NCBI GenBank assembly: GCA_032717465.1
Contig: CM064658.1
Location: 8,279,895 to 8,343,894 of the forward strand
Reading direction: 5' to 3'
Length of the DNA stretch: 64,000 nucleotides
DNA from: Coenobita brevimanus
Taxonomy: Eukaryota > Arthropoda > Malacostraca > Decapoda > Coenobitidae
Shown: piece by piece, positions 57,229-64,000 of the stretch
How the letters are laid out: each line of letters begins with the position of its first letter
Numbering within the stretch: position 1 is the stretch's first letter
Made by a program: the position numbers and the translations under genes
The notes under the pieces: generated by a model
What the model was told of the DNA's origin: nothing
Database searches by the model: none
Seen by the model: only the letters and a program-made list of their open reading frames with translations

Positions 57229-57882
57229 TCAGAGTAAGACTGTCATTAATTTACCTTAATGAAGTATGCGGAAAGAGAGTTCAGCTCACTATTCTGTTAA
57301 TTGAAAGGTAAAGACGTAGTCACCTTGAAGTCGCTTTTGCTCACACTAATATCATTTCTAGGGTAAGAGAGCCATCACTCAAACTAAGTCATCTGAGAGT
57401 TCACTGATGTCAACAGTACAATACGGGACTAGTTAAATACATTGTTAACTGAAGGGCAAAGTTGCAGACATCTTGCAAGTCAGCCAGGGGCATGTTATCA
57501 CCTTCCCTCACATCAAGGTACGGATTTAGGAAAGGGGGGGACGTAGGGAACGTACACCCTCCTCTTATTTTCGGTAGATCATTTATTACGTACAATAAAA
57601 GAACAACACTAATTACCAGAATATGTGCAGAAAACACCGTACTGCACATACACTTGCCTATATTGCTGTACCCTTGTGATTGAAGCAAATAAAAATGCAG
57701 TTGTTATTTTGATCGTGTAAATCCATTATGTGTAAATTCTGCCAGGAATCACTGCCACCCTTTTTCCAGAGTAGTGTATCCGGTGCAGCCATTGCTGGTA
57801 GCCAGTGATATTGTCTTCTGTTAACTGTACACACAATTGAGAGTCTAAATGTAGGCAAGACCACAGTTATTAGTATCAATCT
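57229..57882. other. No gene recognised
   Basis: Unassigned sequence, possibly an intron between the two candidate exons. No element ends or repeats were identified. Confidence 0.35.
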
Positions 57883-58050
57883 ATAGTCAGACGCCTTAAT
57901 CCCAGAAAGAGTGGCCACAAGAGAACCACCTCCACATCAAACTATCCTTCGCCCTCAAGCTGCCCTTTCTCCAACTCACACCCCTCTCAGTCCAATACCT
58001 ATAATACCAGCCTCGATATTGAACTAATACTTATCTTCAATCTTTTCATC
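57883..58050 (-). mobile_element. Diverged LINE-B 3' fragment
   Basis: TATAGTCAGACGCCTTAATCC and GAGTGGCCACAAGAGAACC are the antisense LINE-B terminus, followed by CCTTCGCCCTCAAGCTGCCC and TCCAACTCACACCCCTCTC as in the other 3' copies. The pyrimidine-rich end next to 58052 comes from this fragment. Confidence 0.6.
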
Positions 58051-58052
58051 AG

Positions 58053-58190
58053 TATGAACTGTTTGTGGTGATGGACGGGAAGTATTCAGTCGCCTTCAGT
58101 AAAGAGAACGTCAGCGCCTTCGTCAGTGGGACTTTGATGCATGGTCGTGAGGAGCGTAGACGTGTTTTCTGTTGCGCTCTTCTCTAGTTT
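58053..58190 (+). CDS. Candidate last exon (unidentified)
   Basis: After CAATCTTTTCATCAG the frame reads YELFVVMDGKYSVAFSKENV and SAFVSGTLMHGREERRRV, ending at a TAG near 58185. It is open in phase 0 and could follow the candidate exon ending at 57228. The residues are protein-like but match no family I can name. The acceptor lies at the edge of a LINE-B fragment, so chance or exonised repeat sequence is possible. Confidence 0.28.
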
Positions 58191-58505
58191 CCAGGGCTGC
58201 CTCACCGGCATTATTTATTTTTTTTTTTTTTCACCCTTCTGGTGACGTTAGGCTAGTTAGTTTCTAACTTTCCTCCCCTCCCTGTTAGTCTTGAACAGTA
58301 GGTGTCTGTTCAAATAAACTGAGTTTACCTTTGCTTATCGCCCACGGAGGGTCCCCCCCACTGATCGCTCTGGGGCGTGAAGAAACACGGTCGGGCCTCC
58401 CTGGAGTGGTTTGAGAGGGCAACCTCAGACTTAGGTGTGTGGTCCCCGGTTGTTTGTCCCTTGCTCGTTTTCTCTCCTTCTTCCCACTTCCCCCGCTAGG
58501 GGGGA

Positions 58506-59846
58506 GTGGTACTATGGAGGACGCCCCTACTGCCTCCCCCCCCCCTCAGGGGGGGAGGTAGTCCTGACCGACCCCTGACTGATCAACGGACTGACAGGCC
58601 CCAGACAGAACGTCCCCAGACTCGTTTGCCTCTAGATATTAATGTGAATAATGCTGAATTCGTTCTCATCCATGCTCTAGGTTCCACTCCCTTGAGCAGT
58701 CTCAATCCCTTCATGATTAAGAAGGTTATTGATGGCTGTGCTGGGGAGGTGGAACAAGTGAAAAAACTTGTGAATGGAGACCTCCTTGTTAAGACCTGTA
58801 ATTCCTCCCAAGTTAAGGACTTGTTAAAGCTGCGCAAATTCCACTGCTATGATGTCGAGGCCAAGATCCCAACATCCATGAATTCCTGCAAGGGTGTTAT
58901 CACTTGCAGGGATCTCATGGTGATGAGTGAGGAAGACATCATAGAGGAACTTGCTCAGCAAGATGTCATTGATGCCCGGTTTATAACTAGATATTCCGAA
59001 GGCATAAGGACGAAGACGGCCACTATTGTTTTGACTTTCGGCAAGGTTTCACTCCCGGCACATGTCAAAGTTGGTTACGAAATTGTTAATGTAAGACCAT
59101 ATATCCCCAACCCACTCCGTTGCATGAAGTGTCAATTATATGGGCACATTGCTAAGAATTGTCGGGCTTCACAGTCAGTGTGTGGCAAATGTGCAACACA
59201 GGGTCACGATGCTGAGCAATGCACATCAGAGACTATCTGTTGCTTTCACTGTAAGGGTGCTCACTCCACTTCCTCTAGGGATTGTCCCAAGTGGAAGGAG
59301 GAGAAAGAGGTCTGCACGGTGAAAGCGACTGAGGGTGTCTCCTACTATGAAGCAAGGAAAAAGGTGAAGCAGTTGCATGCAACTCCTATGCCGAATAGGT
59401 CCTATGCTTCGGCGGTGATGTCCCGTCCCGTGATGTGCTCTGCTGGGACACAGACTGACCCTGAACCGGTTCCTCTTGTCACACATTCTATCTCTCCATC
59501 TCAGCCTCCTGTCCAATCCACCTCTCAACCTGATACCCCTGTTACAACTTCCTACTCTCAGGCTGCTGCTGCTTCTCAGTCAGTCAAGCCTAAAACGAAG
59601 CCTGACAACTCTTGTAAGAGTAATATGACCACCGTTAATAAGTCACGTCCTCATGTTCTTCCTGCTCCTGGCCCAGCGAGGGAGAGGAAGGGTAGCTCTT
59701 CCTCGGTGGAATCTGGGAACCTCGTAATTGATGAAAATATGGAGGTTTCCGTAAGCAAGCACCGGGATAGGTCCACCGGTAGTCGCACGCCTTCTGGCGG
59801 GCGGCAAAAAAAGCCTAAACACACTGGCCCCCAACGTAAATCTTAA
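58506..59846 (+). CDS. LINE-G ORF1, gag-like RNA-binding protein with three CCHC zinc knuckles
   Basis: Open frame of about 446 codons encoding the RNA-coating protein of the retrotransposon. Residues ~50-190 form a globular part (NNAEFVLIHALGSTPLSSLN, EVEQVKKLVNGDLLVKTCNS, GVITCRDLMVMSEEDIIEEL). The knuckles follow in order: YIPNPLRCMKCQLYGHIAKN(C), VCGKCATQGHDAEQC and CCFHCKGAHSTSSRDCPKWK. A Ser/Thr/Pro-rich, Lys-ended tail follows. The frame has no ATG at its start. An ATG at 58514 in another frame (MEDAPTASPPPPQGG) meets it across a C/G homopolymer at 58535-58558, so the real start is probably 58514 with a one- or two-base slip in assembly or element. The stop is TAA at 59844-59846. Confidence 0.88.
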   Translation: MVLWRTPLLPPPPLRGGGSPDRPLTDQRTDRPQTERPQTRLPLDINVNNAEFVLIHALGSTPLSSLNPFMIKKVIDGCAGEVEQVKKLVNGDLLVKTCNSSQVKDLLKLRKFHCYDVEAKIPTSMNSCKGVITCRDLMVMSEEDIIEELAQQDVIDARFITRYSEGIRTKTATIVLTFGKVSLPAHVKVGYEIVNVRPYIPNPLRCMKCQLYGHIAKNCRASQSVCGKCATQGHDAEQCTSETICCFHCKGAHSTSSRDCPKWKEEKEVCTVKATEGVSYYEARKKVKQLHATPMPNRSYASAVMSRPVMCSAGTQTDPEPVPLVTHSISPSQPPVQSTSQPDTPVTTSYSQAAAASQSVKPKTKPDNSCKSNMTTVNKSRPHVLPAPGPARERKGSSSSVESGNLVIDENMEVSVSKHRDRSTGSRTPSGGRQKKPKHTGPQRKS

Positions 59847-61741
59847 ACCGTCGCTTTCACTGTATTACATTGGAATTGTAGAGGTATTGGGAATAAGTTA
59901 CAAGATATAGCAATCTTGCTGTCAATACACAGGCCAGACGTTGTTTGTTTACAGGAGACGCGCCTGGAGGATCATCCTGATCCTCCACAGTTCAGACACT
60001 ATCACTCGTATAGAAGATATGAAGGTCACGGAGTTGCCATTTACACACACAAATCACACCCACAAACGGAAGTGATTCTAAATTCTACTCTGGAAGCGGT
60101 CGCGTGCAGAGTAAAATTTAATAACACGTATCTGTCTATTTGCTCTCTGTACTGTCCTCCACATGGCCCCATTGATAGTGATGCTTTAAATTCACTAGTG
60201 GAACACCTCCCTGGGAATAAGTTAGTGTTGGGCGATTTTAACGCCCATCACTATCAATGGGGTAGCTTGAGGATTGATGGTCGTGGGGAGCAAGTAGCCG
60301 ACCTAATACTACAGTCCAACCTCTGTCTTCTGAACGATGGTAGAGCGACTCGTGTAGATGATCGAACTGGTAACTTTTCGGCCATTGACTTATCTTTGGC
60401 CTCCCCTGGTATACATCAAGATTTTTTATGGAATCCTTACGACGACTCCTTGGGAAGTAATCATTTACCCATCTGTCTTTCTTATACACACGACATCATT
60501 TCGGACCCTCCACCTCCAAAATTTAACTATAAGAAAGCAGATTGGGGATCCTTCTCAAGGATCGCCAATTTAGATATATCTGGGGAGACCATAGATGTTA
60601 AGGTCGAAAATATAACTACTTCGATATTACACGCAGCTGAGGCTGCTATTCCCAAGACTTCTACAGTTCATGCGAAGCATAGAGCACATTGGTGGACGCC
60701 GGATTGCCGACAAGCATTAAGAAAATGCAATAGGAGATACAGGATTTTTGATAGTCAGCCCACTGAGAAAAATTTTATTGCATACAAACAGGCACGGGCT
60801 GAGGCAAGGAGAATAATAAGAAGGGCCAAACGTGACTCCTGGCGGTCCTTTGTGTCCACGGTGACTCGTACAACACCATTACGTAAAGTCTGGTCCACCA
60901 TAAGAATATTAAATAATAAAGGCCCATATTTCCCAGTCACCACCCTTCAAGTTAATAATAACATCTATGACGAGCCCGTGGACGTTCCTAACATCCTCGC
61001 CAGGAGTTTTTCTCATGTAAGTAGCCCAGCCATTTATGACCCGCGTTTCCAACATCATAAACGCACGGCTGAGCTACAGATATTAGACTTTGCCACAGGA
61101 GACGTAAACTCCCCGTACAACCAAGAGTTTACGCTAGATGAACTGCTCCTTGCCCTTAAATCCTGGAAAGACACCAGCCCTGGAACAGACACCATCACGT
61201 ACGGTATGATCCAGCATCTTAATCAGGACAACCTGATTAAGATGTTAGCATTGTACAATGAGATTTGGGCGTCTCGAACGTTCCCAAACTCATGGCACTT
61301 TGCGCACGTCATACCGATACCCAAAGAGGCTGGTCGTCTTATGAATCCCACTTCATTTCGTCCTATTGTGTTAACTTCTTGTCTATGTAAGGTCATGGAA
61401 CGTATGGTTAACAATAGGCTTCTTTTTGTTTTAGAGTCGAAGAATTTGTTAAATGATCAACAATGTGGCTTCCGTAAATACAGAAGTTCACTAGATCATT
61501 TAATGAATTTGGAGCATTGTATTGCAGAGGCATTTGCCAATAAAGAATTCATGATAGGGGTGTTCTTGGACATCCATAAAGCCTATGACATGACCTGGCG
61601 ACACGGTATACTAATGAAGCTCTATGCTTATGGTTTAAGAGGAAATTTACCTGTTTTTATTTCAAATTTCTTAAGGGACAGAACTTTCTCTGTCAAATTA
61701 CCCCGTAACGTAACATCGGATATATTTATCCAGGAAAACGG
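59847..61741 (+). CDS. LINE-G ORF2, first part: APE endonuclease and N-terminal half of RT
   Basis: Begins directly after the ORF1 stop and in the same frame: TVAFTVLHWNCRGIGNKLQD, PDVVCLQETRLEDH (catalytic QET), YEGHGVAIYTHK, SLYCPPHGPIDSD, KLVLGDFNAHHYQWGS, SAIDLSLASPGI and LGSNHLPICLSY (an SNH in place of SDH). Then a linker (HWWTPDCRQALRKCNRRY), and RT: TSPGTDTITYGMIQHL, FAHVIPIPKEAGRLMNPTSF, CGFRKYRSSLDHLMNLEHC, GVFLDIHKAYDMTWRHGILM (motif A). No ATG occurs before the RT (the first Met is in ITYGM), so the domain needs readthrough of, or reinitiation after, the ORF1 stop. The frame shifts near 61741, just before the VPQGS motif. Confidence 0.88.
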
Positions 61742-63532
61742 GTGCCACAGGGAAGTGTGCTTAGTCCTACTTTATTTAGTATTATGATCAATGATATTCT
61801 GTCATCAGCTCCCATCCCGAGGAATCTTAAATACTCGCTCTACGCTGACGATTGTGCAATATGGCACTCTTCCCGTAATGCACAATTTTCGGCTGGGCGG
61901 ATTCAAGCAGCCCTTGACTCCGTCCACCAATGGGCCTTGCAGTGGGGATTTAAGTTTTCCGTACGTAAGTGTGCCGCTATAGTTTTCACTAATCGTAACG
62001 TACCTAATTTGTGCTTAACTTTGGATAATCAGGCGGTACCTTTTCAAAATTCTGTAAAATTTTTAGGAATACATTTTGATCGTAGAATGAATTTTAAACT
62101 TCACGTTAATACTTTGCTTGCTCGTTGTGATAAACCGTTAAATGTCCTCAAGTACCTAGCGGGTACTACCTCGGGTGCCGACAGAAAATCTTTATTAATG
62201 GTGTATAAGTCCCTTATTCGATCGAAGCTAGACTATGGCGCACAGGTGTATGGCTCGGCATCCGATGCCACTCTGAAAGGATTGGATGTGTTACAGAATA
62301 AATGTTTGCGAATGTGTCTTGGAGCCGTCCGGTGTACCCGTGTGACTCGTATGGAAGTGGAGGCGAATGTGCCTCCCCTCCGTATTCGCCGTGACCACCT
62401 GACCTTGTCCTATGGCATAAGGACGTTAAGGAAAAGTAATATCGGCAATGTGGCCTGTACCCCCCTCCGTCAATACCACCACCTTCTGCGGGGGGTGCGT
62501 CGGCCACTTGCCGCTCGCCTCCACTTACTGACTCAGGAGCTTGATGTGGACCCCAGTGACTGTGACAAGTTGGTGCTTAAAAATATAGCGCCTTGGGAGC
62601 CACCCGGCTTTACAGTCGATGTCACATGGCTCCCAGCACCAAAGGCCAAGGCGCCGGAGGCGGAGGTCCACCACTTGTTTCGTAACATCATTGTTCGTCA
62701 CTTGGGGTCCCATCAATTGTACACCGACGGCTCCAAGTCGAGTGAATGTGTGGGTGCAAGTGTGTGGTCGACTGAATGTGCCCTCAGGTATCGGTTGCCG
62801 ACTCATACATCTGTGTTTACTTCAGAACTTTTTGCTATTGACAAAGCCATAGACTATGCTCTCATATCTAGGCATGACTCATTTGTCATATTTTCAGATT
62901 CAAAATCAGCCCTTCAGGCAATTGCATCTTGCACTGCGGACTCTCATGAGATCCAGGGCCGCATCGTTAATAAGTTGCATTCATGCAACAAGTCATTCAC
63001 GCTGATCTGGGTGCCTGGTCATTGTCGTATCTACGGCAATGAGCAGGCTGACTTACTTGCAAAGTCGGCTGTGGAGCTCGAGGAGACTTGGGACGTTCCT
63101 CGTGATCTACGGTCGAGTCTATCTCTTGGAAAGAAATCAATAAATCTTCTGTGGCAAGGTCAGTGGACCAGACTAAATATTCCAACTTGTAAGCCGTACC
63201 TGGGCGACTGGGACACTGCCAACCGTCCCAGTCGCCTAGAAGAAAAAGTGTTGGCACGGTTACGGCTTAATGCCACCATTTTAACCCACATAAAACCATA
63301 TATGGAAGGACGCTTCCCACCGCACTGTGACATCTGTAATGCGGTGTTATCTATCAGTCATATCATCCTGCGCTGTCGGCGATTTATTCGTGAACGCGCT
63401 TCACTTATAAATTACTGCGGCGCAGCAGACGTCCCCTTCACCCTTTCCACTATCCTGGGTGATGGGGACATTGTTATGACTGATAAATTGATGGCTTTCT
63501 TGAGAGAGACCGGACTGATCAGAGTGATGTGA
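61742..63532 (+). CDS. LINE-G ORF2, second part: RT palm, RNase H and Cys/His end
   Basis: Continues one base out of frame from the first part: VPQGSVLSPTLFSIMINDIL, SLYADDCAIWHSS (catalytic YADD), NSVKFLGIHFDRRMNFKLHV, SLIRSKLDYGAQVYGSAS. Then RNase H, which removes the RNA of the hybrid: HQLYTDGSKSSECVGASVW (first Asp), FTSELFAIDKAIDYA (Glu), VIFSDSKSALQAI (Asp), WVPGHCRIYGNEQADLLAKS (His and last Asp). All four acidic residues are present. Near the end HCDICNAVLSISHIILRC gives the C-terminal Cys/His motif usual in this group. Stop TGA at 63530-63532. A single missing G in a G run explains the frame change. Confidence 0.9.
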   Translation: MPQGSVLSPTLFSIMINDILSSAPIPRNLKYSLYADDCAIWHSSRNAQFSAGRIQAALDSVHQWALQWGFKFSVRKCAAIVFTNRNVPNLCLTLDNQAVPFQNSVKFLGIHFDRRMNFKLHVNTLLARCDKPLNVLKYLAGTTSGADRKSLLMVYKSLIRSKLDYGAQVYGSASDATLKGLDVLQNKCLRMCLGAVRCTRVTRMEVEANVPPLRIRRDHLTLSYGIRTLRKSNIGNVACTPLRQYHHLLRGVRRPLAARLHLLTQELDVDPSDCDKLVLKNIAPWEPPGFTVDVTWLPAPKAKAPEAEVHHLFRNIIVRHLGSHQLYTDGSKSSECVGASVWSTECALRYRLPTHTSVFTSELFAIDKAIDYALISRHDSFVIFSDSKSALQAIASCTADSHEIQGRIVNKLHSCNKSFTLIWVPGHCRIYGNEQADLLAKSAVELEETWDVPRDLRSSLSLGKKSINLLWQGQWTRLNIPTCKPYLGDWDTANRPSRLEEKVLARLRLNATILTHIKPYMEGRFPPHCDICNAVLSISHIILRCRRFIRERASLINYCGAADVPFTLSTILGDGDIVMTDKLMAFLRETGLIRVM

Positions 63533-63591
63533 CTTTTTTACTGTGTGGTTATGGTTTTTATGAACAGTAAATATGTATATATTGTAATATT

Positions 63592-64000
63592 AATTAGGGT
63601 TGACAGTTGACATATTTTAAATAGTTCCTCCTCCCACCGATCTATTTCTAATATAGATGTCCCCTACATTAAGCCAAGTTCCTCGCCTGACAGTCACCAG
63701 CTGATGAGTGCAAGTGTGCAATATAGGAAGGTATTGGGCACTTGCGGTCGATGGTAGACTGCTGGGCGAGGTTCTTCAATTTTTGTACAAATTATGTAAA
63801 TACATTATATGATCTTGCTTAAATTATTCTAATTAGGGACGACAGCTGACGTATATGGAAATGTTCCTGACTCGTTTGGTTCCCTTTCATATATTGATGT
63901 CCCCTATATTAGGTTGTGCCTCGACTGACAGTCATCAGGTGATGAGTGTAGGTATGTAATGTAGAAAGGCATTACATATCGGCAGTCGATGGTGTTCTCT
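63592..64000 (+). repeat. 3' UTR tandem repeat of LINE-G, ~239-bp unit
   Basis: Unit 1 (63592-63830) starts AATTAGGGTTGACAGTTGAC; unit 2 (63831 onward) starts AATTAGGGACGACAGCTGAC. Shared landmarks include GATGTCCCCTA, TGACAGTCA, GATGAGTG and GTCGATGGT. Unit 2 is cut by the window edge, so the copy number is unknown. Confidence 0.85.

Larger units (their letters stand above)
58200..64000 (+). mobile_element. LINE-G, nearly complete I-like LINE (gag, endonuclease, RT, RNase H), runs off window
   Basis: Plus-strand element with a 5' UTR-like segment (about 58200-58510), ORF1 gag (to 59846), ORF2 directly after an in-frame stop, with endonuclease, RT and RNase H (59847-63532), and a 3' UTR with a ~239-bp tandem repeat reaching the window end. 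ORF1 with three CCHC knuckles plus an RNase H after the RT place it with the I clade and relatives. Only one frameshift (near 61741) and a homopolymer break at the ORF1 start are seen, so it is the youngest LINE here. The exact 5' end is not determined. Confidence 0.9.

Noticed and set aside
58053..58190. Galectin-like C-terminus
   Set aside because: The YELFVVMDGKYSVAF segment loosely recalls the end of galectin domains, but the conserved carbohydrate-binding residues are absent, so no family name is given.

Overview
This is a eukaryotic window, most likely from an arthropod and probably a decapod crustacean. That assignment is an inference from the kinds of LINEs and SINEs, the long dinucleotide tracts and the intron-split gene; no species can be named. 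It has no prokaryotic operons, rRNA, free-standing tRNA genes or CRISPR arrays. Almost every long open frame is a transposable-element coding remnant, its antisense shadow or a microsatellite.

The one host gene I can name is the 3' end of a cytosol (leucyl) aminopeptidase gene of peptidase family M17, LAP3-like, on the + strand at 3265-10720. The coding exons are 3265-3414, then two alternative versions of the same 80-nt exon (5358-5437 and 7016-7095), then the terminal exon 10562-10720. The two 80-nt exons each fit the phase of their neighbours, but together they shift the frame, so they look mutually exclusive. The intron between them holds a ~670-bp SINE palindrome that could fold as an RNA hairpin. 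A decayed copy of the end of the last exon lies in the 3' UTR (10809-10863). Upstream exons, including those with the metal ligands, are outside the window.

The rest is layered repeats. I use working names. LINE-B (endonuclease + RT, GATA-repeat tail) is at 1-2850 (-), in the 25-38 kb duplication (+) and as many 3' fragments. LINE-A and LINE-C (CR1/L2-like RTs, tail ending in a CA tract) are at 19.8-22.9 kb (-) and in the duplication. LINE-D (RT with a PHD-like zinc finger) is at 7.8-9.8 kb (-) and 46.2-48.3 kb (+). LINE-E is at 15.2-17.8 kb (-). LINE-F (gag + endonuclease + RT) is at 51.5-55.6 kb (-). LINE-G, a nearly complete I-like element with gag, endonuclease, RT and RNase H, is at about 58.2-64.0 kb (+) and runs off the end. 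SINEs comprise a tRNA-derived family (SINE-T) and a group sharing one core with different tails (SINE-G with the LINE-B tail, SINE-N with another). DNA elements are two pogo/Tigger-like elements, a MITE, a mariner remnant and a piggyBac-like non-autonomous element.

The biggest structural event is a direct tandem duplication of about 6.73 kb (25081-31811 and 31812-about 38510), bounded by CA tracts and carrying LINE-A, LINE-B and LINE-C in the same order. At 56303-57132 a near-perfect inverted repeat with ~360-bp arms surrounds an AT/GT microsatellite and carries a short proline-rich exon-like frame. At 50989-51480 (-) a tandem pair of retropepsin-like domains abuts the broken RT of LINE-F.
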